Source: Halospeciosus flavus (GTDB taxonomy: Archaea > Halobacteriota > Halobacteria > Halobacteriales > Halobacteriaceae). Taken from it: DNA of 64,000 nucleotides. Made by a program: the position numbers and the translations under genes. Positions 35,533 through 43,897 of the stretch are shown piece after piece. The DNA lies in NCBI RefSeq assembly GCF_029814175.1, contig NZ_CP122312.1, forward strand, positions 2,790,001 through 2,854,000. The letters run 5' to 3'. The notes under the pieces are model-generated. The model had not been told where the DNA came from. It saw only the letters and a list, made by a program, of their open reading frames with translations, and did no database searches. How positions within the stretch are numbered: position 1 is the stretch's first letter; each line of letters opens with the position of its first letter.

Positions 35533-35769
35533 TCACTCCGCGGAGAGGGAGATGTACGTCTTCGTGTCGAGGACGCCGTCGAGGTTCTGTATCTCGGAGG
35601 AAGCGACGCCGAGGACGTTGTTCACGGCACCGCCGTCGGCCTCGGCGATGAGGTCGTACTGTCCGGCGACGATGTGCGCGTCGACGATACCGTCGAGTTC
35701 GAGGACACGACCGAGGAGCGTCTCCGACTCGCCCGTGTCCGTCTTGACCATGATGAAGGCGTGGACCAT
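35533..35769 (-). CDS. Stand-alone RAM (Lrp/AsnC ligand-binding) domain protein 1
   Basis: Predicted 78 residues, only the RAM/ACT-like effector domain of Lrp/AsnC regulators (V-D-A-H-I-V-A-G-x-Y-D-L core) without DNA-binding part. It is divergent from trkA and is a paralogue of the protein encoded just after trkA. RAM domains oligomerise and bind amino acids; here they may sense a ligand for the TrkA protein. Confidence 0.85.
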   Translation of the reverse strand: MVHAFIMVKTDTGESETLLGRVLELDGIVDAHIVAGQYDLIAEADGGAVNNVLGVASSEIQNLDGVLDTKTYISLSAE

Positions 35770-35884
35770 GGTGTGGGTTTCTCTACCACACGGCAAAAGT
35801 CTTGCCGAGCGGCTGGTCCCACTCGATGGATCTGCGTCGTGTCCAGCGCAAACATATTTCAAGGAGGGTAGTAAACTCAGTACC

Positions 35885-36562
35885 ATGCGAGTAGTTATCA
35901 TAGGGTTCGGACGGGTCGGGATGCGGACGGCCCGAGTGGTCCGAAACGAGGGTCACGACGTCACGGTTGTCGACAACGACCCCGAGAAGATCGAACGGGC
36001 GCGAAACGATGGGTTCGACGCCATCGAGGGCGACGGCGCCGCGGAGGACGTCCTCGACGACCTCGACCTGAAGACGGCCGACGCCTTCGGCGCACTCGCG
36101 GGCGACCTGAACGTCAACTTCGCGGCCTGTATGGTCGCCAAACACTACGGCTGTCGGACGGTCCTCCGTATCGACGAGGACTACCGCGAGAACATCTACC
36201 GGAAGTACGCCGACGAGGTCGACGAGATCGTCTACCCCGAGCGTCTCGGCGCCATCGGCGCGAAGAACGCGCTCCTCGGTGGGAACGTGACCGCCATCGC
36301 GGACCTCGCGGAGAACCTCCAGGTCGTCCAGTTCACCGTGACGCAGGACGCACCGATGCACGGGTACACCGTCAGCGAACTCGAACTCCCCTCTCACGCA
36401 CGGTTGCTCGCCTTCGGGAAGCGCGACGAGACGCTCGGGCTTCCGCTGCCCGACGACACGCTGGAGGTCGGCGACCGAATCGCCGTCATCTCGGAGTTCG
36501 ACGCGCTCGACGACGTCCGGCAAATACTGGTCGGCGAGGAACCACGTCGGGGTGAGGCGTAA
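35885..36562 (+). CDS. trkA: TrkA-family potassium-channel/transport regulatory protein
   Basis: Predicted 225 residues. Rossmann RCK domain with G-F-G-R-V-G at residues 7-12 and the nucleotide-binding Asp of D-N-D, then a TrkA-C domain (~140-220). It binds NAD(H) or ATP and gates a K+ transporter; no membrane transporter gene is in the window, so it acts in trans. An AT-rich CATATTTC lies about 30 bp upstream. RAM-only genes flank it on both sides, the downstream one by two bases. Confidence 0.9.
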   Translation: MRVVIIGFGRVGMRTARVVRNEGHDVTVVDNDPEKIERARNDGFDAIEGDGAAEDVLDDLDLKTADAFGALAGDLNVNFAACMVAKHYGCRTVLRIDEDYRENIYRKYADEVDEIVYPERLGAIGAKNALLGGNVTAIADLAENLQVVQFTVTQDAPMHGYTVSELELPSHARLLAFGKRDETLGLPLPDDTLEVGDRIAVISEFDALDDVRQILVGEEPRRGEA

Positions 36563-36564
36563 CG

Positions 36565-36795
36565 ATGGTCGTCGCGTACATCCTCGTCAAGGCGAATTCG
36601 GGGGAGGCAGACCGCATCCTCGGCGAGATTTCGGACATCGACGGCGTCGTCGACGCGCACGTCGTCGCGGGCGACGTCGACTTCATCGTCAAAGTGGAGG
36701 TCGACTCGCCGGCCGCGGTGAAAGAGATCTCCGCGAACCAGATTCAACGGGTTCGGGGCATCGAGACCACCGAGACGTACCTCTCGATGGACTGA
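36565..36795 (+). CDS. Stand-alone RAM (Lrp/AsnC ligand-binding) domain protein 2
   Basis: Predicted 76 residues, same fold as the 35533 protein (V-D-A-H-V-V-A-G core) and clearly homologous to it. Two bases separate it from the trkA stop, so it is almost certainly co-transcribed. Probably forms oligomers with or beside TrkA. Confidence 0.87.
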   Translation: MVVAYILVKANSGEADRILGEISDIDGVVDAHVVAGDVDFIVKVEVDSPAAVKEISANQIQRVRGIETTETYLSMD

Positions 36796-36801
36796 TTCGC
36801 C

Positions 36802-37272
36802 TCAGAGGGGCGTCCCTTCCTGTCCCTCGTGGGCGGCGCGTTCGCGCATCTCCTGAACCTTCGGGACGTAGTCGTAGCCGGGGATGATGCCCTCGAACCA
36901 CGTTCCCTCGACGAAGTTGGCCACGGCGAGCGCGTCGTCGGCCGCGTTGTCGGGCCGTGCCTCGATGGCCGCCTCGACCGTGATCGTCGACCCCTCGCGC
37001 TCGACCGTCGGTTCTTCGACCGGGTCGGCGTAGGTGACGCCGCTCACGTCGACGACGCGGAGTTCGAACGTCTCGTACCACCCGTCCTCGACGACCTCTG
37101 CGACGGTCTCGCTCTCGACGACGCTGTCGAGGGTCGGGACCTCGGCCGTGACGCGGACGGTCTCGTCCTCGACGCGCACTGTCGCGTCGAAGTCCGTCGT
37201 CGTCGGGACGAACGTGTCGTCGTCCGCTTCGAATCGGTCGTGGCGCTCGAACTCCCGTGTGAAGTCGCTCAT
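36802..37272 (-). CDS. Conserved haloarchaeal protein (DUF5813-like)
   Basis: Predicted 156 residues, acidic, soluble. Features are V-E-D-G-W-Y-E-T-F-E-L-R and an invariant-looking A-N-F-V-E-G-T-W-F-E-G near the C-terminus. I match it from memory to the haloarchaeal DUF5813 family. It converges on the RAM gene with six bases between stops. Function unknown. Confidence 0.7.
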   Translation of the reverse strand: MSDFTREFERHDRFEADDDTFVPTTTDFDATVRVEDETVRVTAEVPTLDSVVESETVAEVVEDGWYETFELRVVDVSGVTYADPVEEPTVEREGSTITVEAAIEARPDNAADDALAVANFVEGTWFEGIIPGYDYVPKVQEMRERAAHEGQEGTPL

Positions 37273-37607
37273 ACCTCTGGTAATCGCTCCCGCAAAAAGA
37301 GGGTGTCGCGTGGCGACGACACGACGGTGGCCGAGTACGGGAGATCGCGGACGCTGCTCACGTGGCGAGCGACCAGTCCGACAGCGTTCCCGACACGGGG
37401 TCGCGCATAAACCGTATGTGGCTTCACGAAATTGACGCCGTGGACGACGTCGCCGTCGCGGCCATCGTCGGTGAGGAGTCCGATACGGTCCGTGAGACAC
37501 TCCTTCGCCGACTCGAAGCGGTTCTCGGGAAGGGCGATAGAGTTGCTCGCCGACGGTCCGAACCGCGTCACCTAACTCGTCCCGTCGCCAACGTCGAGGA
37601 GAACACC
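37273..37607. other. Gap before the methyltransferase-like gene
   Basis: Open reading continues here in the frame of the next gene (possible ATG at 37416 or 37362), but the extra residues lack the composition of the following protein. Nothing else recognised. Confidence 0.35.
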
Positions 37608-38324
37608 GTGTCCGCCCCGACAGACACCGACGCCGATTCGGACCTCTCGAACCCGTACGCCGAGCAGGCCGCGGAGTGGCTCGTCTTCCCGGAGGACGTG
37701 CCCGACGATCCGCTCCGCCGGGCGGAACCGGACCAGGAGATCGCGGCGATGGCCCGGAGCCGTGGCGAGGACCACGAGGCCGTCCGCGAGCGCTTCGTCT
37801 ACGAGTACGCGTGGGCCGTCCCGAACCGGCCGGCCGTCGAGGCGGTCGTCGAGTACGGACCGGTCGTCGAGATCGGCGCGGGACTCGGCTACTGGGGCTG
37901 GCTCGTCGAGCAACTCGGCGGCGACTACGTCGGCTACGACCCCGACCCCCGGACACAACTCAACGACCCCGAAGCGGCCGTCCGCGAGGACATCGTCGCG
38001 CGCGGCGACCGCCACGGCCGTGAGTTCGAGGACTTCGTCCACGACGGCTGGACGGACGTCCGCAAGGGCGACCACCGCGCCGCCGCCGACCACCCCGACC
38101 GAACCCTCTTTCTTTGTTGGCCCTCTCGAGACGCCGACTGGGCGCACGAGGCACTGGACGCCTACGACGGCGACACGCTCGTCTACGTCGGCGAGGGTCC
38201 CGGCGGCGTCACCGGCGACGAGCAGTTCTTCGAGGAACTCCGTCGCGAGTGGGGTGTCGTCGACTCCGTCCCGATCCCCCAGTGGCCGTTCGTCGACGAC
38301 CTGCTGGTCGTCTACGAGCGATAA
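37608..38324 (+). CDS. SAM-dependent methyltransferase-like protein
   Basis: Predicted 238 residues from GTG 37608. Motif I-like V-V-E-I-G-A-G-L-G-Y-W-G-W-L near residue 85 and an acidic Y-D-P-D-P at the end of strand 2 fit a class I methyltransferase fold. The L-F-L-C-W-P segment near 165 is typical of the haloarchaeal/fungal relatives. Substrate unknown. An ATG at 37416 would add 64 residues of doubtful character. Confidence 0.7.
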   Translation: MSAPTDTDADSDLSNPYAEQAAEWLVFPEDVPDDPLRRAEPDQEIAAMARSRGEDHEAVRERFVYEYAWAVPNRPAVEAVVEYGPVVEIGAGLGYWGWLVEQLGGDYVGYDPDPRTQLNDPEAAVREDIVARGDRHGREFEDFVHDGWTDVRKGDHRAAADHPDRTLFLCWPSRDADWAHEALDAYDGDTLVYVGEGPGGVTGDEQFFEELRREWGVVDSVPIPQWPFVDDLLVVYER

Positions 38325-38330
38325 GAGGAA

Positions 38331-38354
38331 ACTGCGGGGGGAGGGATTCGAACC
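38331..38354 (+). repeat. 24-bp copy of the tRNA-Leu 3' end
   Basis: Bases 38331-38354 are identical to 38435-38458, which is the 3' terminus and T-arm of the tRNA-Leu gene plus two flanking bases. The offset is 104 bp. Such copies mark integrase attachment sites or duplicated tRNA fragments. Confidence 0.75.
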
Positions 38355-38436
38355 ACGGTCGCAAATCTTCGAATTTGCTCCCCGATTCGAACCCTCCGTC
38401 CTCGCACCGCCGCTCGCGTTCGCTCGCGACGAGTAC

Positions 38437-38519
38437 TGCGGGGGGAGGGATTCGAACCCACGAAGACCTGCGTCAGCGGATCTTAAGTCCGCCGCCTTTG
38501 GCCACTCGGCCACCCCCGC
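38437..38519 (-). tRNA. tRNA-Leu (anticodon UAA)
   Basis: Read on the minus strand, the 7-bp acceptor stem GCGGGGG pairs with CCCCCGC, followed by discriminator A (38437). The anticodon stem GCGGA/TCCGC (38476-38480 and 38488-38492) encloses the loop CTTAAGA, anticodon TAA. A class II variable arm and the T-loop TTCGAAT are present; the T-stem has one mismatch. No intron and no encoded CCA. Confidence 0.93.
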
Positions 38520-38696
38520 CGGGTGCGGAACCCGTCTGAAGAAATCGGCCGACTGTACCTGAATCTGTCGGACGAACCCTCAAGTACGATGGCGCGGCCA
38601 GACTCCCCGTGCGTCGGACGACGCCGCGGGTCGCTCACGTTCGGTGACGGCGGTCGCACGGTCCGCGGAAGAGAGGAGTGTGACCGCCTGTTCGCC

Positions 38697-39041
38697 CTAC
38701 CAGTCGACGCTCAGCGTCCCGTCACCGTTCGGGTCGGGCGAAATCTCCTCGTTCGTCCGGCGGTCGACGACGTGGATGACGCCGTCGCCCTTCTTCGCGG
38801 GGCACTTCTCCGCGGCCTCGACGTTGTGGTCGAGTTCGGACTCCTCGAAGAAGTACGAGACCGGCGTGCCCATCCCGCTCTGGAGGTCCATCTCCCAGTT
38901 CGGGGAGACGTTGGCACAGCGCCCGGCGCCGATGCACTTGTTCGCCTCGAAGATGAGCTTGTACGGTTTCTCCTCGACGGGCGGGGCGTCGGTCTCCCCG
39001 ACGTCGCTCGGGTCGACCGCCTCGTCGGCGTCCTCGGCCAT
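38697..39041 (-). CDS. Ferredoxin-like iron-sulfur protein
   Basis: Predicted 114 residues. Cys36 and Cys42 (C-I-G-A-G-R-C) plus a distal C-P near residue 80 match the single-cluster 3Fe-4S/4Fe-4S ferredoxins that serve P450s and oxygenases. A ~25-residue acidic leader precedes the fold and the C-terminus has an extended tail. Possible electron carrier for the aldehyde oxidoreductase or siroheme reductase encoded elsewhere in the window; no direct link. Confidence 0.82.
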   Translation of the reverse strand: MAEDADEAVDPSDVGETDAPPVEEKPYKLIFEANKCIGAGRCANVSPNWEMDLQSGMGTPVSYFFEESELDHNVEAAEKCPAKKGDGVIHVVDRRTNEEISPDPNGDGTLSVDW

Positions 39042-39099
39042 GCTCACTCCTCGGGTGCGCGTCGCCTTTCCTGTGTCGGTGCGGTCGCCGCGTGTCCGA

Positions 39100-39675
39100 C
39101 TACTCGGCACACCACCCGACGGCGCGGACTTCCTCGGGGTCGTAGACGTCGTGCGTGACGAGGCGTTCGAGGAGGTCGGTGACGACCCACCACCAGCCAC
39201 CGCGCTGGAGCGCCATCTTCCGGGTGAACGGCGCGCGAACGAGGTCGTACCGTCCGTCCCAGTCCATCCACGTCACGCGCTCGCCCGCGTCTAGCCGGGC
39301 GAGTTCGTCCTCGGAGAGTTCGTCCGTTCGCTGGAACCGGCGGTACTTCCCGCCCTCGTCGACCTTCCAGTAGTACGGGCCGCCGTCGGCCTCACTACCC
39401 CACCCCGCGCTCCGGAGTTCCGCGAGCGTCACGTAACTCTCACCGAACGGAGCCTCGGTGTCCGCGTAGCGGTCGGTGACGCCGTCGCTCGCGTCGTCGG
39501 GGAGCCCACGCTCCGGAGCGACCGGGTCGAACCCGACCGCGTCGACGCCGCCGAACAGACACTCGTAGGCCGGCGCGTAGCCGTTGACGAAGGGAGGAAA
39601 CGTTACGGTCTGGTGCCACTCCTCGCCGCACTCGTCCGCGGGCACCTCGACGCCGCCGAACACCTCGACACGCAT
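39100..39675 (-). CDS. Hypothetical haloarchaeal protein
   Basis: Predicted 191 residues, soluble, Trp- and Tyr-rich, with W-x-D-W-D-G-R-Y and a W-W-W-V-V-T-D motif. No signal peptide. I do not recognise it. Confidence 0.7.
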   Translation of the reverse strand: MRVEVFGGVEVPADECGEEWHQTVTFPPFVNGYAPAYECLFGGVDAVGFDPVAPERGLPDDASDGVTDRYADTEAPFGESYVTLAELRSAGWGSEADGGPYYWKVDEGGKYRRFQRTDELSEDELARLDAGERVTWMDWDGRYDLVRAPFTRKMALQRGGWWWVVTDLLERLVTHDVYDPEEVRAVGWCAE

Positions 39676-39785
39676 CGTCCGTGGCTATCAGTGCCGACCA
39701 CTTAGGGAGCGCCCCCGACGGCGTGCGAGAGTGTCCCGCGTGGGCGCCCGGGTTTACGGGTCGGGACCCGGTATCTCTCGACGTC

Positions 39786-40028
39786 ATGTCCGAACTCGTC
39801 GCCGCGCTGAAAGACAGCGAAACGACGTTCACCGCGAAGCACTACCGCGAGCGCGAGCGCGGTATCGCGCTCAAGAACCGGGACAGTGACGAAGCGCCCA
39901 CCATCGCGTTCATCCCCTACGAGAACCTCCAGTACGTCCGGAACGCGAACGCAGGCGACGCGATGCAGACGGGTGGGGACGAACAGACAACGGCGAAGTC
40001 GAAGTCGAAGTCGAAGTCGGAGAAGTAG
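39786..40028 (+). CDS. Small protein with Lys-Ser repeat tail
   Basis: Predicted 80 residues from ATG 39786. The first ~50 residues are a compact charged domain (K-D-S-E-T-T-F-T-A-K-H-Y); the end is (K-S)x4-E-K, an unusually basic tail coded by GAAGTC repeats at 39995-40018. Function unknown. Confidence 0.65.
   Translation: MSELVAALKDSETTFTAKHYRERERGIALKNRDSDEAPTIAFIPYENLQYVRNANAGDAMQTGGDEQTTAKSKSKSKSEK
39995..40018 (+). repeat. Hexanucleotide tandem repeat (GAAGTC x4)
   Basis: Four perfect copies of a 6-bp unit within the 3' end of the 39786 gene, coding Lys-Ser pairs. Copy number can change without breaking the frame. Confidence 0.9.
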
Positions 40029-40046
40029 GCCAACCGCCGTCGACGC

Positions 40047-40565
40047 TTACCGGTCGTCGTGGATCTCGACGGACTCGAGGAGGATGTCCTCGAGCGGTTC
40101 GTCGTTGCGGCCGGTCGGTGCGTTACCGATGTCGCGGACGACGTCCATCCCGTCGATTACCTGCCCGAAGACGGCGTGCTTGCCGTCGAGGTGGGGTTGT
40201 TCGTCCAGCGTGATGTAGAACTGGCTCCCGTTCGTGTCGGGGCCGTGATTGGCCATCGCGACGGTCCCCTCGCTGTCGTGGCGGAGGTCCTCGTGGAACT
40301 CGTCGTCGAACTCGTAGCCGGGGCCGCCGCGGCCCGTCCCCTCGGGGTCGCCGGTCTGGAGCATGAACCCGGAGATGACGCGGTGGAACGGCACGTCGTC
40401 GTAGAGGGGGTCGGTACGGGTCTCGCCCGTGTCGGGGTCCTCCCACTCCTTCTCGCCGGTCGCGAGGCCGACGAAGTTCTCGACGGTGTTGGGAACCTTC
40501 TCGGGGTAGAGTTCGATTTCGATGTCGCCCTTCGTAGTGTGGAGGGTCGCAGTCAGGTCGCTCAT
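40047..40565 (-). CDS. ppiA: Peptidyl-prolyl cis-trans isomerase, cyclophilin type
   Basis: Predicted 172 residues. Cyclophilin catalytic features F-H-R-V-I-S-G-F-M-L-Q-T-G-D (Arg near 61), G-S-Q-F-Y-I-T and H-L-D-G-K-H-A-V-F-G are all present. Cytoplasmic, since there is no signal peptide. Catalyses proline isomerisation in protein folding. Confidence 0.95.
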   Translation of the reverse strand: MSDLTATLHTTKGDIEIELYPEKVPNTVENFVGLATGEKEWEDPDTGETRTDPLYDDVPFHRVISGFMLQTGDPEGTGRGGPGYEFDDEFHEDLRHDSEGTVAMANHGPDTNGSQFYITLDEQPHLDGKHAVFGQVIDGMDVVRDIGNAPTGRNDEPLEDILLESVEIHDDR

Positions 40566-40603
40566 AGGTTCGAGAAGGCGACAGCGAGTGAAAACGCTGT
40601 TGT

Positions 40604-41668
40604 TCAGAACGCCCGGAGGTCGTGGAGGACTTCCTCGGCGGCGCCGGAGTCGATGGCGTCGCGGACGGCCGCCAAGCCCTCGTCGAGGTCGTCGACGTCC
40701 TCGCGGGCGTACAGTCGGAACGCGCCGTTGAGGGCGATGGCGTCGGCGAAGTCGTCCTCGCGTTCGCCGGCGAGGACCTCCTCGGTGATGGTCGCGGAGT
40801 CCGCGGCCACGTCGGCGACTTCGAGGCTCTCGTCGCTGAAGTCCGTGCCGTACTCGCCGGTCTGAATCTCGAAGTCGTCGAGTTCCTCGGTGCCGGCGTT
40901 CCACTCGGCGACGGTGGTCGACCCGGGACGGATGTCGTCGTACCCCTCCATCCCCTGGAACATGATGACCCGCGAGACGTCGTTCTCTTCGCTCTCGCGG
41001 AAGGTGTCGACGACCTTCTTCGCGAACGCGAGGTGGTAGAAGCTCCCGAGGTGGACGTCGGCGTTCGCCGGGTTGGCGAGCGGTTCGACGGTGTTGACGA
41101 ACGTGCGGACGCCCATCTGCTCGCGACGGTCGAGCAGGTCGGCGACGCCGGGGTTGAAGTTCGGCTGGTAGTAGAAGCCGAAGCCGGTCTCGTCGACCAT
41201 GTCGGCACTCTCCTGCGGGTCGAGGTCGGTCTCGACGCCGAGTTCGTCGAGGACGTGCTTGTAGGCGGTGCCCTTCGACGCGGGGACGCGGTCGCTGGAG
41301 TGGACGACGACGGGCGTGCCCGCGGCGGCGGCGGCGACGCCCGCGCCGACGGCGAGGAGCGCGGAGTCGGTCTTCCCGTCGTAGTTGGCGCCGCAGTCGA
41401 CCGGGTCGGCGTCGGGTTCGGCCGTCTCGACGGACTCCTCGCGCATCACGTCGACGAACGCGCCGAGTTCCTCGGGCGTGTTGCGCTTCCAGCGGTTCGC
41501 CAGCCAGAACGCCCCGAGCGTGGTCGGGTCGGGTTCGCCGCCGAGGATGCGCTGGAAGGCCTCGCGGGCCTGCGCGCGAGTCATGTCCTCGGCCGAGCGC
41601 TGCCCGGACCCGACGACCTCGGACAGCAGACGCTTCAACGGCCACTCGCCGTAGTCGGTTCCGCTCAT
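40604..41668 (-). CDS. Anthranilate phosphoribosyltransferase-like protein (TrpD/YbiB family)
   Basis: Predicted 354 residues, an N-terminal four-helix domain and a C-terminal alpha/beta domain. In place of the TrpD glycine loop it has C-G-A-N-Y-D-G-K-T-D near residue 92, and H-S-S-D-R-V-P-A-S-K-G later. No other trp genes adjoin, so it is more likely the DNA-binding or unknown-substrate YbiB/TrpD2 branch. Start at ATG 41668 (an upstream frame exists to 41686). Confidence 0.75.
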   Translation of the reverse strand: MSGTDYGEWPLKRLLSEVVGSGQRSAEDMTRAQAREAFQRILGGEPDPTTLGAFWLANRWKRNTPEELGAFVDVMREESVETAEPDADPVDCGANYDGKTDSALLAVGAGVAAAAAGTPVVVHSSDRVPASKGTAYKHVLDELGVETDLDPQESADMVDETGFGFYYQPNFNPGVADLLDRREQMGVRTFVNTVEPLANPANADVHLGSFYHLAFAKKVVDTFRESEENDVSRVIMFQGMEGYDDIRPGSTTVAEWNAGTEELDDFEIQTGEYGTDFSDESLEVADVAADSATITEEVLAGEREDDFADAIALNGAFRLYAREDVDDLDEGLAAVRDAIDSGAAEEVLHDLRAF

Positions 41669-41726
41669 GACCGGTGGTTGGGCCACCGGGGCGAAAAAGA
41701 CTCTCGTTCCGTCCGCTCGCGTCGCC

Positions 41727-41984
41727 TCACTGATTGCTCGTGGTGTACAGCATCGGGCCGACGACGAGGAGGGCGAGACCGAGGTACTTGTAGTGTGACG
41801 GGGCCAGCGACGTCGGCGTGACGAGGAACAGGACGCCGAACGCGAGCGTGTTCAGCGCGACGAGTCGTTGGGAGTTCTTCGGGAGGACGCCGACGACCGA
41901 AAGAACGAACAACGCCAGCAACACCTGGCCGAGGTTCAACTGCAGGATGAGTTCGTCGACGACGGGCATCGGTAGCAACGGCAT
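41727..41984 (-). CDS. Small membrane protein
   Basis: Predicted 85 residues (70-80 if ATG 41969 is used) with two to three helices and a conserved-looking N-L-G-Q-V-L-L-A-L-F segment. Family not recognised. Confidence 0.6.
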   Translation of the reverse strand: MPLLPMPVVDELILQLNLGQVLLALFVLSVVGVLPKNSQRLVALNTLAFGVLFLVTPTSLAPSHYKYLGLALLVVGPMLYTTSNQ

Positions 41985-42112
41985 TGCCTACCAATGGCAT
42001 GGTTCGGCTCTTCAAACTTCCGGGTGACGAGGTGGCGCGACCGCAAGCACGGGTACGGGCACGAACACGGACGCGGGAGAAGTGTGACGGGAAGTGAGGT
42101 GACAGTTCGTCC

Positions 42113-42784
42113 TCAGGCGCTCTCGTCGTCGGGGAGTCGCTTCCAGACGAGTTCCCACTCGTCGCCGCCGGTGCCGGCGGATCGGACGACAGCGTCGAAC
42201 GTCGTCGTCAGCGCCGAGAGGGTCTGCTCGTCGTGGGCGTCGGGGTCGAGGTGGAAGTGACCGGTCACGTCGGTCGTCGAGAGCTGGCTGGTGAGCGTGT
42301 TGAGGAACCGGAAGGAGCGATTGAGACCGAAGTCGTCGACGAGGTGGGTGACGGAGTCGAAACAGAGTGCCACACGGTCGTCTCCCGCGAGGGTGTCGAG
42401 TCGGTCGCGGACGGTCGTCGGGAGCGATCCGGTCTCGTCCGGGTGGATCGTCTCGACCGTCGGCGAGACCGCGTCGGCGAACGACTCCGAGGTGTACTCG
42501 GCAGCGTCGGCGTCGGTGTCTTCGTCGCCGTCGTGGACGGCGAGCACCGTCGTCTCGGCGGGGACCCGTCCGACCGTCGACCGGAGGTGGTCGAACAGGT
42601 CTTCGGGGTCACCGTAGACGACGCCCAGCAGGTGGTCGACGTCGGTCTCGGTCCCCGTTAGTAAGTCGCTACATCCCCGGCTGCTCGTCTCCTCCGAAGA
42701 CAAGAGGAGTACGTTCGAGACGTCGCCGACCGTGTGCTCGAGTGATTCGGTCTGCGCGGACGAGCCAGAGTGTACATCGCTCAT
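42113..42784 (-). CDS. KaiC/RecA-fold-like signalling protein (DUF7504-like)
   Basis: Predicted 223 residues. The layout N-V-L-L-L near residue 24, a central L-C-F-D-S-V-T-H-L near 140 and D-V-T-G-H-F-H-L-D resembles the strand order of RecA/KaiC-like proteins, but there is no Walker A. I match it from memory to the haloarchaeal DUF7504 group. A GGAGGGGG ribosome-binding site and a TATA box (CTTTATG, minus strand 42834-42828) lie upstream, with a 16-bp palindrome further up. Confidence 0.68.
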   Translation of the reverse strand: MSDVHSGSSAQTESLEHTVGDVSNVLLLSSEETSSRGCSDLLTGTETDVDHLLGVVYGDPEDLFDHLRSTVGRVPAETTVLAVHDGDEDTDADAAEYTSESFADAVSPTVETIHPDETGSLPTTVRDRLDTLAGDDRVALCFDSVTHLVDDFGLNRSFRFLNTLTSQLSTTDVTGHFHLDPDAHDEQTLSALTTTFDAVVRSAGTGGDEWELVWKRLPDDESA

Positions 42785-43105
42785 TAAGCGAGCCCCCTCC
42801 AGAGGTTGTTGTTACTACTCGTGCGAGCATAAAGAGGATTGGGGGCGACGGCCCCGAATATTCGGGGTCGACGGAGTGTCACCGGTGTTCGGCGCCGCGG
42901 TCCCGTCCTCGTCCACCTCTCGACGACTCGTGCCACCGTCGTCTCCAACGACGTCGAGGGGTGTAGTCGTGGTGGCTCGATAATCAGGGTCGGGTGATAC
43001 CGGGTGGGTGACGTCGGGGAGTTTCGGGAGCGAGCCGCTACGCGAACTCGAAAACAGTCTCCGACGAGTAGCCGTCCGACTGGCCGTCGTGAGTGTCGTA
43101 GAAAG
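42785..43105. promoter_or_regulatory. Regulatory gap upstream of the 42113 gene with a 16-bp palindrome
   Basis: No gene is seen. CCCCGAATATTCGGGG at 42852-42867 is a perfect palindrome. It sits about 18 bp upstream of the minus-strand TATA-like CTTTATG at 42828-42834, the usual place for an activator site. The rest up to the tRNA-Ile gene shows nothing. Confidence 0.6.
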
Positions 43106-43179
43106 TGGGCCAGTGCGGATTTGAACCGCAAACTTCCACCTTATCAGAGTGGCGCTCTACCTAGTTGAGCTACTGGCCC
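43106..43179 (-). tRNA. tRNA-Ile (anticodon GAU)
   Basis: Minus strand: acceptor GGGCCAG pairs with CTGGCCC plus discriminator A at 43106. The anticodon loop CTGATAA gives GAT; T-arm GCGG-TTCAAAT-CCGC. 74 bases, no intron, no encoded CCA. Confidence 0.95.
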
Positions 43180-43276
43180 GCGTGGGCCACCGTTCGTCTC
43201 GAACGCATCTATCCGTAACCGGGAGGTAAGTAAAAGCGTTTCCTTTCGGCAGCAGACGGGGAGGTGTTCGCACGAC

Positions 43277-43897
43277 TCAGGCAGAGCGGCCGTCGGCGTC
43301 GCCGTCGCGGTCCTCGTCGTCGAACTCGATGTCGTAGGCGTCCGAGTCGAGGTCGACCGCGTCGTCGTCGGCGGGGTCGGGTTCGGCCCAGGGCGAGGTC
43401 GCGTCGCCGTTCGCGCCGGCGAAGCCGCCCGCGTCGGTGCCGGTCCCCGAACCGGCCTGCTGCCAGCCATCTTCCTGGTTGGGGAAGCCGAAGGTGTAGA
43501 CGTTCCCGCTGGCGAAGCCGCCCGTCCGGTCGTCGAGCGCGGGGAGGATGTAGCGCTGCTTCAGGAAGCCCCGAATCGGTGCCCGCGTGAACGGGACGAC
43601 GAACAGGAAGCCGAGCGCGTCCGTGACGAACCCCGGCGTCAGGAGGAACGCGCCGGCGGCGATGAGGAGACCGCCGTCGACCAGTTCGTCGGTCGGTGGC
43701 TCGCCACGCTGGAGCGAGCGCTGGATCTTCCGGATAGTGTTGCGGCCCTCGGCGCGGACGAACAGCGTCCCGAGGAGCGCCGTCACCACGACGAGCGCGA
43801 CGGTGAGCTGCCACGTCAGGTACGTCGTCGCGACGTAGACGAGCAGGATGGCGTCCACGAGCGGCACGAGCAACAGTGCCGCGAACAGCCGTTTCAT
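43277..43897 (-). CDS. fxsA: FxsA-family membrane protein
   Basis: Predicted 206 residues. Hydrophobic helices near 5-22, 28-46 and 77-100; P-L-x-D in helix 1 and the P-x-D/E ... G-G-x-x-I-x-A-G-x-F-L-x-x-P-G-F-x-x-D pattern define FxsA. Roughly the last 75 residues are a Gly/Asp-rich acidic tail particular to haloarchaea. In E. coli FxsA suppresses phage T7 exclusion; the general role is unknown. Confidence 0.85.
   Translation of the reverse strand: MKRLFAALLLVPLVDAILLVYVATTYLTWQLTVALVVVTALLGTLFVRAEGRNTIRKIQRSLQRGEPPTDELVDGGLLIAAGAFLLTPGFVTDALGFLFVVPFTRAPIRGFLKQRYILPALDDRTGGFASGNVYTFGFPNQEDGWQQAGSGTGTDAGGFAGANGDATSPWAEPDPADDDAVDLDSDAYDIEFDDEDRDGDADGRSA

Noticed and set aside
38331-38400. 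A second complete tRNA gene
   Set aside because: Only the T-arm and acceptor 3' half are present; no anticodon arm or 5' acceptor strand can be found.
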